Source: Planctomycetota bacterium (GTDB lineage: Bacteria > Planctomycetota > UBA11346). Taken from it: a stretch of DNA of 64,000 nucleotides. This document shows, in pieces, positions 8,402-16,744 of this stretch. The notes under the pieces were generated by a model that saw only the letters and a program-made list of their open reading frames with translations, made no database searches and was not told the origin of the DNA. Made by a program: the position numbers and the translations under genes. The stretch is taken from assembly GCA_016745075.1 (NCBI GenBank), contig JADGDD010000010.1, forward strand, positions 110,145-174,144. Direction: 5' to 3'. Within the stretch, counting starts at the first letter, position 1; the number at the start of each line of letters is the position of its first letter.

Positions 8402-10219
8402 TTATGAAATGTCGGAGATAAGGTTATCAACAATAAATTGCTTGCGATCTGGAGTGTTTTTGCCCATGTAAAAATCTAAGGATTTTTGTACGGACTCTAG
8501 ACTGTCCACATCAACAGACAGCAAGCGAATGCCTTCGTCAATGAATTGCCCAAATTCTTTTGGAGTAATTTCACCGAGCCCTTTAAATCGAGTGACTTCA
8601 GGCGAGCGAATTGCTTCAAGCGCTTTGTCGCGCTCTGCTTCACTATAACAATACCGTGTTTCTTTTTTGTTACGAACACGGAAGAGTGGTGTTTCTAAAA
8701 TATAGACATGGCCACGCAAAACGAGTTCTTCAAAGTAACGTAAAAAGAAGGTGAGTAGGAGGTTGCGGATATGCATGCCGTCAACGTCTGCATCGGTAGC
8801 AATAACAACATGGTTATAACGTAGATGGTCTACGTCGTCTTCAATGCCAAGTGCACGCATAATATTATACAGCTCTTCGTTTTTGTAAATCGCATCCCGT
8901 TTGAGGCCGTGGCAGTTGAGAGGTTTCCCTTTCAGAGAAAATATGGCTTGAGTGTAGACATCGCGTGACTGAATCATGGAACCACCAGCAGAATCACCCT
9001 CGGTGAGAAAAATCATACTTTCCGCGCCACGTTTATTTTTTGGGTTGTCGTAATGCTCTTTACAGTCTGTGAGCTTTGGAATACGAACTGCTGTTTTCTT
9101 GGCACGTTCACGCGCATCTTTTTTAATGGAGGCAAGTTCTTTGCGAATACGTTCGTTAGCCTTTACTTTCTCAACTACTTTTTTCGCAATTTCTTCGTTT
9201 TGGTGTAAAAATAAATTAACGGCTTTTCGTACTTCGGCTACAACCCACGGTCGGACTTCGGTAGTGCCGAGTTTATTTTTGGTTTGGCTTTCAAATAAGG
9301 GTTCTTGTACCTTTACTGCAACACAGCCGACAAGGCCATCGCGCACATCTTCACCAGCGAAATTTTTACCTGCATATTCATTAATGCCTTTCAGTAGTCC
9401 TTCGCGGAAACCAGATTGATGAGTGCCACCATCATTAGTGTATTGGCCATTCACGAAGCTGAAGTAGTTTTCGCCATAGCTATGGGTATGGGTGAAGGCG
9501 ATCTCAATTTTTTCACCAACAAAGTGGCAAGGCTCATACAGGTAGTCGGTCTCGCCAAGCTCTTCAGCTAAGAGGTCTTTAAGGCCGGCAGTGCTGTGGT
9601 AAGCGGTGCCATTGTAGACTAGGCGCAGACCAGCGTTCAGGTAGGCGTAAAAGCGCATACGCCGAGCGATGAACTCTTCATTCCATGCAAACTTGGTAAA
9701 GATTTCTGGATCAGGCTCGAAGGTAACTAAGGTTCCGTCTCGAGCGTCTTTATCTGTTCCCTTCTTGTCTTTGACCAAGCGACCTTGTGCAAAGGTAGCG
9801 GAGCGATATTTGCCATCTCGCCAGGAGCAGACTTCGAAGCGTGCAGAGAGGGCGTTCACTGCCTTGGTACCAACACCGTTTAGGCCAACTGAAAACTGGA
9901 AGACATCGTCGTTGTATTTGCCACCAGTGTTAATTTGGCTCACACAATCAATGACTTTACCTAGTGGAATACCACGTCCGTAGTCGCGGATAGAGACGGT
10001 ATTGTTTTCTTTGGACACTTCTATGCGCTTACCAGCACCCATGATGAACTCATCAATACCATTATCGACAACTTCTTTAAGGAGTACGTAAATACCGTCA
10101 TTAACATTACTTCCGTCACCAATCCGACCAATATACATACCAGTTCGTAGACGTATATGTTCAAGCGGATCGAGTGTCTGAATCGCGCTTTCATCGTACG
10201 TCTTCTTCTGCTTAGCCAT
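8402..10219 (-). CDS. parE: Type II DNA topoisomerase subunit B (ParE/GyrB-like)
   Basis: This is the ATPase subunit of the type IIA topoisomerase whose A subunit is the next gene. I chose the ATG at 10219 because GGAG precedes it and the family N-terminus (IQTLDPLEHIRLRTGMYIG) begins soon after, giving 605 residues. The GHKL ATPase motifs are present: EVVDNGIDEF, DYGRGIPLG and GLNGVGTKAVNALS. The TOPRIM metal-binding region has FLTEGDSAGGSM and ATDADVDGMHIRNLL. The ending KSLDFYMGKNTPDRKQFI is typical. The length fits a ParE or a GyrB without the large proteobacterial insertion. It leads a parE-parC-SUKH operon. Confidence 0.85.
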   Translation of the reverse strand: MAKQKKTYDESAIQTLDPLEHIRLRTGMYIGRIGDGSNVNDGIYVLLKEVVDNGIDEFIMGAGKRIEVSKENNTVSIRDYGRGIPLGKVIDCVSQINTGGKYNDDVFQFSVGLNGVGTKAVNALSARFEVCSWRDGKYRSATFAQGRLVKDKKGTDKDARDGTLVTFEPDPEIFTKFAWNEEFIARRMRFYAYLNAGLRLVYNGTAYHSTAGLKDLLAEELGETDYLYEPCHFVGEKIEIAFTHTHSYGENYFSFVNGQYTNDGGTHQSGFREGLLKGINEYAGKNFAGEDVRDGLVGCVAVKVQEPLFESQTKNKLGTTEVRPWVVAEVRKAVNLFLHQNEEIAKKVVEKVKANERIRKELASIKKDARERAKKTAVRIPKLTDCKEHYDNPKNKRGAESMIFLTEGDSAGGSMIQSRDVYTQAIFSLKGKPLNCHGLKRDAIYKNEELYNIMRALGIEDDVDHLRYNHVVIATDADVDGMHIRNLLLTFFLRYFEELVLRGHVYILETPLFRVRNKKETRYCYSEAERDKALEAIRSPEVTRFKGLGEITPKEFGQFIDEGIRLLSVDVDSLESVQKSLDFYMGKNTPDRKQFIVDNLISDIS

Positions 10220-10495
10220 GCTGGTCGTCTCCTCACTCTTTGAATTGCTGGGCGCAAACCTGTCTGTTTGTCTCTCTGGGTCAAGCCATCCTCTGTTTTT
10301 ACGCCTCACACACGGTATTCGTGCCACAGGTTTTCTGCTTTGCCTTGTTTCGGGTTTGTCCAAGATCAGCGTGGTACGTTGTGTCCAAGCGGAGCGCTAG
10401 GCCCATACTTTGTTACTGAAGGAGGGCGAAAGGTGTATACACCATGAAGGCGTACATTGGATAGAAAGCGGACAGATACACTTTGGAGAGATGGC

Positions 10496-13400
10496 ATGTC
10501 ACTGTTGAACAGACAAATGATTAAGAGACAGAAACAAAGACTGACAAGTATGCTGCAATGTACTACATCACGGTCACCAGCCATTCTTGTTCCTAAGGCA
10601 TTTGTTACTATTGGTTTATGTGCAAGTATGTACGCCCTCTGTGGACAAACGGTGTACGCCGCAGATACGATTGTTCCGCTTAAGGATAAACAGGTTCAAG
10701 ATATACATGATCAAGAAGTTACCTATTGGGATGGTGACCGCCAGGTAACGGTTCACCTCGCCCTTGATGAGCTGGAAATTCCGGCTCCTGAAAATGAGAG
10801 CATGAAGGCGCTGATACAATCATCTCCCCATTTACAGTTGAAAGATAATCGCCTTTTGGCAGATACGGCGCCAGTGGCCTATGCAGATTTTGTTGAACAA
10901 GCTGGTGATAATGCTCGTTCGGTAGTGTATGATGCCGATGACCGTCATTCATTGCGTCAAATATTCGCTAATTCGCTTATTATTGAAGCCGGTCCAGCGC
11001 ACGATGTTCAGGCAATTGCAGCGGAATTTGGCTGGACCATAACAAGCATGGAAGATCTGCCCGGATATTACACAGCAGATACGAAAGATACTGATTTTCT
11101 AACGGTGGTAAACGCAGCAAATCAATTAACAGAAGCTGGCCGAGTGATCTATGCTCGTCCAAACTTTATACGAGAGAAAGAAGGCCAAGCGACACCTGAT
11201 GATCCGAAGTACCGTGATCAATGGCACCTAAATGGCTCTGGCTCTGAGGTGTCCCATATTAATTTAAGCCCAAGTGTTTGGGATAGTTATAAGGGCGAGG
11301 GTGAGCGAATTGCTATTGTTGATACTGGTATTGACTATAACCATGAGGATATCACAGATAATTATCGGACAGACTTAGATTATGACTATGTTGGTACGCA
11401 GAGCGTAGACACGAGGGGTAATGTGAGTTTGTCAGGTCCAGATGATGATCCATTTTGGGAAGATGATGAGTATCATGCCACGTTTGTTGCCGGTCTTGCA
11501 GCAGCACGTGGATTTAATGGCAAGGGTGTTACTGGTATAGCACCGTCTGCTGAATTAGTAAATTTCAGAATTTTAGGTGGTGTTTTTGGGTCATCAGACT
11601 CTGACATTGGACAGGCTTTGTCGCAGTCCGCGAATGAAATTGATACCAATAAGCAAATATTTGTCAGTAACAACTCATGGGGATACCCCTCATTAGGTGC
11701 TCGAACATCGCTGAGCGCGATAGAGACAGCAGCGTTGACGGCAGGTATCGGAAGCGGTCGTAATGGGCTTGGTATTGTGTATGTTTTTGCAGCAGGCAAT
11801 TCTGGCGGGCAATTAGACTCAAGTGATTATTCTCCCTTACAATCCACAAGATATACGATCAATGTGGCTGCAATGGGACGTGATAATACAAAAGCAGTCT
11901 ATAGCGAAGAAGGCTTTAGTATTTTTTGTGCAGCGCCAGGCGGTGGCCAATCTAGTGCTGTTGTTAGCGATGGTGGAATGGTTTCTACAGATATTTCAGA
12001 TGAAAAGGGATATTCAGGAGGGAACTATTCTCGTCCAAGTGAGGAATTACATGGTACTTCGTTTGCATCACCAGTTGTTGCTGGTGCCTGCGCGTTAATT
12101 TTGGATGCAAACCCATCTCTCACATGGAGAGATGTCAAACATGTTTTAGCACACTCTTGTACAAAAAATGATGAGAATGATGAAAGCTGGCAAACCAATA
12201 GTGCTGATATGCATTTCAATCCAAAATATGGCTTCGGCCGATTAAATGTTGATAAAGCGATTGCTTTGGCAGAGCATTGGACACCAGTTCCAGATGGTGG
12301 CGAACAGGTCATTACTAGTTTAGTGACTGAAAACGATAAAGAATTGCCGGATGCAATTGTCTCTGGTTTATTACCAGGAACGGCCGTACAAACCACGACA
12401 TTGAGTGGGTCTTCAAATTTTAAGGTAGAACATATAGAGCTAGAAATTACTTTGACTCATGCAAATCGTGGTGATTTAAGTTTAGAATTGACTGCCCCAT
12501 CTGGTACGAAGACTGTTTTTGAATCACGGGGTAATGATACGTTTGATGATTATAATGGCGCAATTCTTACGAGTAATGCCCATTGGAATGAAGATCCAAA
12601 TGGTCTATGGACTCTAACCATCTATGATAATGTGAAGGGTGACAAAGGTGTTTTAAAAGAGTGGCGTGTAACTGCTTATGGTTATGCTGCGGAGTATGAA
12701 GTAAATGGTAACCATCCACCGGTGATCACCAGTTCTTTAGACAATATTATCGTAGAAGAGGATACAGTGTCAGCTCCATATGATATTATGATTAAAGACC
12801 CAGAAGATGTTTTTCAAAAATCAGAGAATGATTTGACGATATGGGCGACATCTGAAAATACGGAAGTATTAGATGAAACGAGTTTTGCCTTTTCCGGAAC
12901 TGGAGAAAAACGTACTCTTGTGATAACGCCATTACCAAATGCGTTTACATATACAGAGCCAGCTGCACCAGAATATATTCAGGCGACGATTTATGTTTCT
13001 GATGGTGATCATGTGGTTTCTTCAGCACTTAATGTTGCCGTTACCAGTTCCCCAGATGTGCCAGTTGCTCAGAATACATATATTGCAGTATTAAAAGATA
13101 CCAAAGTGCAGGGAAATTTGAGTATTATCGATGTAGATTTACCCGGGGATTCTCATGTATTTACCTTATATGGTACCGGTTCACTTGGTGGTGTGGTGAG
13201 TAATGTTGATGCAGCTACAGGGCAATTTACCTACACACCGGCAAATGGTGTGACAGGCAGCGAATCTTTTACCTTCCAAGTAGAAGATAGTACCGGAAGA
13301 TTTTCTAATACAGCTACAGCGACACTTGTTATAGTTGATGACGATATAAATGTTGGTGCTCGTCCATTCATTATTAGTAATCCGATAAAAGAAATTGCGA

Positions 13401-13705
13401 CTAGTGGAACATGGACTTATACCGCGGAAGTGGATGTGTCTTTATTGGCGAATCCCGTTTTGGCTTTTTCGCTTTTAGGGACGCCGCCATCGACATTGAA
13501 CATGACTGAAATAACAACTACAGGCGTTACATTAAAATGGACAAGTGTTGCGCCGGCTAATGGTGGCGATAACCATGTACGATGCCAGTTGTTAGTAGCG
13601 GATCAAGTAACTGGAACTATGTCACTTCAATCAATAATTATTACATTAACCGATTTGAATCCAACGCTTTCGTCCGACTCGTTGTTCTTGCAAGTAAATC
13701 AATAA
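10496..13705 (+). CDS. Secreted subtilisin-like serine protease with P-domain and cadherin-like domains
   Basis: An exported S8 protease of about 1069 residues. The start at 10496 has GGAGAG six bases upstream. A long charged n-region leads into a hydrophobic signal core ending near YALCGQTVYAA. The catalytic triad is visible: D276 in IAIVDTGIDYNHED, H327 in EYHATFVAG and S522 in HGTSFASPVVAGA. A proprotein-convertase P-domain follows (about 610-735, HANRGDLSLELTAPSGTKT). Ig/cadherin-like beta domains come next (about 750-1050), including DAATGQFTYTPANGVTGSESFTF. The N-terminal 200 residues probably act as a propeptide. The protein is likely secreted or surface-attached, degrading or maturing extracellular proteins. 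It is followed 20 bases later by a lipoprotein gene. Confidence 0.9.
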   Translation: MSLLNRQMIKRQKQRLTSMLQCTTSRSPAILVPKAFVTIGLCASMYALCGQTVYAADTIVPLKDKQVQDIHDQEVTYWDGDRQVTVHLALDELEIPAPENESMKALIQSSPHLQLKDNRLLADTAPVAYADFVEQAGDNARSVVYDADDRHSLRQIFANSLIIEAGPAHDVQAIAAEFGWTITSMEDLPGYYTADTKDTDFLTVVNAANQLTEAGRVIYARPNFIREKEGQATPDDPKYRDQWHLNGSGSEVSHINLSPSVWDSYKGEGERIAIVDTGIDYNHEDITDNYRTDLDYDYVGTQSVDTRGNVSLSGPDDDPFWEDDEYHATFVAGLAAARGFNGKGVTGIAPSAELVNFRILGGVFGSSDSDIGQALSQSANEIDTNKQIFVSNNSWGYPSLGARTSLSAIETAALTAGIGSGRNGLGIVYVFAAGNSGGQLDSSDYSPLQSTRYTINVAAMGRDNTKAVYSEEGFSIFCAAPGGGQSSAVVSDGGMVSTDISDEKGYSGGNYSRPSEELHGTSFASPVVAGACALILDANPSLTWRDVKHVLAHSCTKNDENDESWQTNSADMHFNPKYGFGRLNVDKAIALAEHWTPVPDGGEQVITSLVTENDKELPDAIVSGLLPGTAVQTTTLSGSSNFKVEHIELEITLTHANRGDLSLELTAPSGTKTVFESRGNDTFDDYNGAILTSNAHWNEDPNGLWTLTIYDNVKGDKGVLKEWRVTAYGYAAEYEVNGNHPPVITSSLDNIIVEEDTVSAPYDIMIKDPEDVFQKSENDLTIWATSENTEVLDETSFAFSGTGEKRTLVITPLPNAFTYTEPAAPEYIQATIYVSDGDHVVSSALNVAVTSSPDVPVAQNTYIAVLKDTKVQGNLSIIDVDLPGDSHVFTLYGTGSLGGVVSNVDAATGQFTYTPANGVTGSESFTFQVEDSTGRFSNTATATLVIVDDDINVGARPFIISNPIKEIATSGTWTYTAEVDVSLLANPVLAFSLLGTPPSTLNMTEITTTGVTLKWTSVAPANGGDNHVRCQLLVADQVTGTMSLQSIIITLTDLNPTLSSDSLFLQVNQ

Positions 13706-13725
13706 ATTAGTAAAAGGGTTTTGTT

Positions 13726-14568
13726 ATGTTTTTACGAGTCGTCTGTTTGAGTATTGTTTGTATCTGTTTGTTCGTTGGGTGTAGTGCTGGATCTGCTTTA
13801 GGAACAGACCTTGATCGTGATGCAGAGCCGATGGTTCCATTTAAGATTTACAATATTGGCACGAAGAGTGTGCGAGATGCGAGCGCATTGCCTGACCTTT
13901 TAACAAACTCTCGATATAAATCAGATGAAATTGTTTTCCATAGTATATCTAAAAATACATCTTTTGTTGGGTCTCCCAGTGGTAGTCTTGGAAGATTAGC
14001 TGAAGAAGAAGAACGCAGTGTGAGTTTAGATGGGTATTATATGGCTGTTTTTGAATTGACCCAAGGGCAATGGAAGGCCCTGACTGGGGATCTGGACGGA
14101 GCGACACCATGGGATGCGGCAACACCTGCTAACATGGTGAATGCACTTGGTGTGCATGATGAAAGACCCGCTTTTAATCTGAACCCAACTATCATCTCTA
14201 AGATTTTTACAAACCACCCATTGCTCAAGCTTCCATCTGATGATGAATGGGAGACAGCAACGCGTTTCCTGAATACGCAGTTATATGGTTGGGGTAACGA
14301 TGTGACAACGGCAACGGTAGCAACCTATGCGGTTGTGAGAGAAACCAATAATGGGGAAACGGGTCCTCAGAAGGTTGGTAGTAAATTTCCAACTCAGAAC
14401 AACCTCTATGATGCACATGGCAATGTTTGGGAATGGACCGCTAACGGCCATTTGCGCGGCGGTAGTTGGAATGATTCAATTATCTTAGCACGTAGCGCAA
14501 ATAAGTTGAAGATAACATCTGGTGCTCAACATGCCTTGGCTGGTGTGCGTTTTGCTTTACCTCGGTGA
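13726..14568 (+). CDS. Lipoprotein with SUMF1/formylglycine-enzyme fold
   Basis: The signal peptide ends in a lipobox (LFVGC, lipidated C19), so the 280-residue precursor is anchored to a membrane. The rest matches the FGE-sulfatase (SUMF1) fold: the ELTQGQWKALTGD motif, LPSDDEWETATRF, DAHGNVWEWTANGHLRGGSW and GVRFALPR at the end. No cysteine follows the lipobox, so the active-site cysteines of real formylglycine-generating enzymes are missing and it should not activate sulfatases. Such catalytically empty folds often serve as binding domains. It probably forms an operon with the subtilase upstream, perhaps as partner or substrate receptor; that role is inference. Confidence 0.82.
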   Translation: MFLRVVCLSIVCICLFVGCSAGSALGTDLDRDAEPMVPFKIYNIGTKSVRDASALPDLLTNSRYKSDEIVFHSISKNTSFVGSPSGSLGRLAEEEERSVSLDGYYMAVFELTQGQWKALTGDLDGATPWDAATPANMVNALGVHDERPAFNLNPTIISKIFTNHPLLKLPSDDEWETATRFLNTQLYGWGNDVTTATVATYAVVRETNNGETGPQKVGSKFPTQNNLYDAHGNVWEWTANGHLRGGSWNDSIILARSANKLKITSGAQHALAGVRFALPR

Positions 14569-14627
14569 TTTTCTTACTGTGAAATTATCTTAGTACCTGT
14601 TATTAAATAACTTATATAATAATTTGC

Positions 14628-14643
14628 TTGGCACGGCTTGTGC
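14628..14643 (+). promoter_or_regulatory. Sigma-54-type promoter for flagellin
   Basis: The sequence TTGGCACGGCTTGTGC has GG and GC dinucleotides separated by exactly 10 bases and matches the -24/-12 consensus TGGCAC-N5-TTGC with one mismatch. It lies 46 bases before the flagellin ATG. Sigma-54 promoters commonly drive late flagellar genes. Transcription would start near 14655. A TATAAT at 14615-14620 is an alternative -10 box but lacks a good -35. Confidence 0.65.
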
Positions 14644-14651
14644 GTTTACTT

Positions 14652-14678
14652 CCCTGTAATGGTTTGTTCATTACAGGG
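14652..14678 (+). promoter_or_regulatory. Leader hairpin covering the flagellin ribosome-binding site
   Basis: CCCTGTAATG and CATTACAGGG form a perfect 10-bp stem with a 7-base loop. The right arm contains most of the AGGGAG Shine-Dalgarno sequence (14675-14680), which sits nine bases from the flagellin ATG. The stem would block ribosome access unless opened, or protect the 5' end of the mRNA. If transcription starts at the sigma-54 site, the first few bases of the left arm may be missing. Confidence 0.7.
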
Positions 14679-14689
14679 AGCGCTGTCTT

Positions 14690-16672
14690 ATGTCACTGCG
14701 AGTAAATTTTAATACCTCATCGGTTCGGGCTCATTTTAGCCTACAATCAGTTGATAGGGATTTATCTACAACTTTAGAGCGTTTATCTTCAGGCGTGCGT
14801 ATTCGCAGAGCAGCAGATGATCCAGCAGGATTAACCTTAGCAAATAATCTACGCCATCACCTCACTGGTATGCATCAAGCAATAGATAATGCCGAAGAGG
14901 GCATTTCTATGTTGCGGACAGCGGAAGGTGCTCAGGGAGAGATTTCAGCTAGTTTATTACGTGCTCGCAGTTTGGCTTTATCAGCGGCAAATGACGGTGC
15001 GAATTCACCCGAGCAGTTACAGGCCTTACAGTTAGAATTTAATGAAATTGTAGACAGCATCAACATTACTGCTCGTGATACACGCTTTGGTTCTCTCTCG
15101 TTGTTAGATGGTAGTTTCTCTGATAATACGCTGAGTACAGTGGCAAGTGATTACTACGCTGCATTTACTCAAGATAATACTTTTTTACCTGACGGGGTTT
15201 TAGCAAATTCGACAATGACTATAGCTCCGCCATCGGGAGATTTGCAGCGTGCTCAGGTGTCTGCCACATTTGACGGTGTTCCGCCTCCTACAGGAACAAC
15301 AGCATTACAAGGACTTGTACAAAACGGTATTGCTTTGGCAGATCTTACAGGTGATGCATTGACTGTTACTGGGCCACAGGGAAGCGCTACGGTTCAAGTC
15401 AGTAATACTATGACGATCAATCAATTTGTTGGTTTGGTGAATGCGCAAAGCAGTGTGATTGGAGCACGGGCCCAATACGATGAAGTTAGTGGTGCATTGA
15501 CCATAGAAAGTACGAGCTTTGGTTCTGGAGGTGTACAGGTTGATTCTACAGATGTGAATGCTAATGGCGCAGGTCTTTTAGATGATACACCAGCAGATCC
15601 ATCAACGAATGGTTTCTTTACGGATGCAGTTAATAGAACGGTTGATATTTCCTATACTGATGAACAGGGTAATCCACAAACGGTAACCTTAACCCAAGAT
15701 GTTAATTCTGCGAATGGCCTTACTTTTAAGGGTGGCTTACCTCGTGAACAGATTATTTCAACATTTGCGGGTAATCCTCCTAGCACAACGCCTTTACAAG
15801 GGCTTGTACAAAATGGTACAACTCTCACAGATGTAACAGGAGATAGTGTGACCGTAACAGGGTCAGAAGGTACCGTGACAATTCCTATAACGAACACGAC
15901 AACGATTGATCAATTTGTTAATCTTGTAAATGCAGAAACTACAGTAACAGGTGCACGCGCAGAATATGATTCTGCAACTGGGGCGCTTACTATAGAAAGT
16001 ACTCGTTTAGGGGCGAGTGGTCTACGTGTTGATTCTACAGATGTGAACGCGAATGGTGCAGGTCTCTTAGATACAGCCCCAGCAGATCCAGCAGCGAATG
16101 CTTTTTTTACAAATAGTGCCGGTGATGATGCGTTTTCCTTAACATTCAGAGATACTAGTGATGGCAGTTTTGGTTCTAGCGCGATAGTGGCAACGGCCAA
16201 CCAAACGGCAGAGCGGGTAAGCACATCATTTTTACAAATTGGTAGTTTGAGTAATCAGACACGACGCGTGGAAATTTCTGACATGCGAGCTGGTGCGCTT
16301 GGGCATGGCGCAGGTGTGACGCGCTCTTTATACCGTAGTTTGCAAGACCTTGCTGATAACAATGCATTGGAAAATGGTCAGGTCAGTGTGGAAGATGCGA
16401 TTTATATTATTGATGCGGCAATTGCTGAGGTCAATGATTCGCGTGCTTCGCTGGGTGCGTTGAGCGAACATGGTTTAGAGTCTACATTAACATCGTTACG
16501 AGTTGGCGCAGAATCACTCACGGCGACAGAAAGCCTTATTCGTGATACAGATTTTGCTTTAGAAAGCGCGAAGTTTGCTCGTGACAATATTGTTTATCAG
16601 GCAGCGACTGCAATGCTTGCGCAGGCGAACCAAGTGCCACAAAATATTCTACAATTATTGAATGGTGGTTAA
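14690..16672 (+). CDS. fliC: Flagellin with duplicated central domain
   Basis: This is the filament subunit of the flagellum. The conserved N-terminal D0/D1 part (LSTTLERLSSGVRIRRAADDPAGLTLANNL) and C-terminal part (about residues 570-660, ending NQVPQNILQLLNGG) are clear. The protein has 660 residues. The central variable region holds two copies of a unit of about 122 residues, at about 192-314 and 357-477, offset by 165 residues; both contain GLVQNG, GALTIEST and VDSTDVNANGAGLLD. Expression is probably controlled by the sigma-54-like promoter and leader hairpin just upstream, and it ends at a strong terminator. No other flagellar gene is in the window. Confidence 0.95.
   Translation: MSLRVNFNTSSVRAHFSLQSVDRDLSTTLERLSSGVRIRRAADDPAGLTLANNLRHHLTGMHQAIDNAEEGISMLRTAEGAQGEISASLLRARSLALSAANDGANSPEQLQALQLEFNEIVDSINITARDTRFGSLSLLDGSFSDNTLSTVASDYYAAFTQDNTFLPDGVLANSTMTIAPPSGDLQRAQVSATFDGVPPPTGTTALQGLVQNGIALADLTGDALTVTGPQGSATVQVSNTMTINQFVGLVNAQSSVIGARAQYDEVSGALTIESTSFGSGGVQVDSTDVNANGAGLLDDTPADPSTNGFFTDAVNRTVDISYTDEQGNPQTVTLTQDVNSANGLTFKGGLPREQIISTFAGNPPSTTPLQGLVQNGTTLTDVTGDSVTVTGSEGTVTIPITNTTTIDQFVNLVNAETTVTGARAEYDSATGALTIESTRLGASGLRVDSTDVNANGAGLLDTAPADPAANAFFTNSAGDDAFSLTFRDTSDGSFGSSAIVATANQTAERVSTSFLQIGSLSNQTRRVEISDMRAGALGHGAGVTRSLYRSLQDLADNNALENGQVSVEDAIYIIDAAIAEVNDSRASLGALSEHGLESTLTSLRVGAESLTATESLIRDTDFALESAKFARDNIVYQAATAMLAQANQVPQNILQLLNGG
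15263..15631 (+). repeat. Flagellin central repeat, copy 1
   Basis: This is the first copy of a protein-level internal repeat in the flagellin variable region, from ATFDGVPPP to NGFFTDA. It shares long identical blocks with copy 2, which begins 495 bases later. The DNA is also recognisably similar (for example around GATTCTACAGATGTGAA in both), so the duplication is not very ancient or is kept similar by gene conversion. Confidence 0.85.
15758..16120 (+). repeat. Flagellin central repeat, copy 2
   Basis: This is the second copy of the flagellin central repeat, from STFAGNPPS to NAFFTNS. It keeps the GLVQNG, TVTG, QFVNLVNA and DVNANGAGLLD blocks of copy 1 with scattered substitutions. About 43 residues of non-repeated sequence separate the copies. 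Confidence 0.85.
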
Positions 16673-16690
16673 GTAGATCATCAGAATACT

Positions 16691-16726
16691 AAAAAAGGCA
16701 GCGCATTATGCGCTGCCTTTTTTTAT
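16691..16726. terminator. Bidirectional intrinsic terminator
   Basis: GGCAGCGCA-TTA-TGCGCTGCC forms a perfect 9-bp GC-rich stem, with an A-run on the left and a T-run on the right. It lies between the convergent flagellin and outer-membrane protein genes and can end transcription from both sides. Confidence 0.95.
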
Positions 16727-16744
16727 GTATATTATAGAGATGCT

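Noticed and set aside
10432..10464. 12-bp palindrome GGTGTATACACC followed by a six-codon frame (MKAYIG)
   Set aside because: The palindrome is perfect but has no link to a known operator, and the tiny frame has no well-spaced ribosome-binding site.
13726..14568. Active formylglycine-generating enzyme
   Set aside because: No cysteine is present after the lipobox, so the catalytic cysteines are missing.
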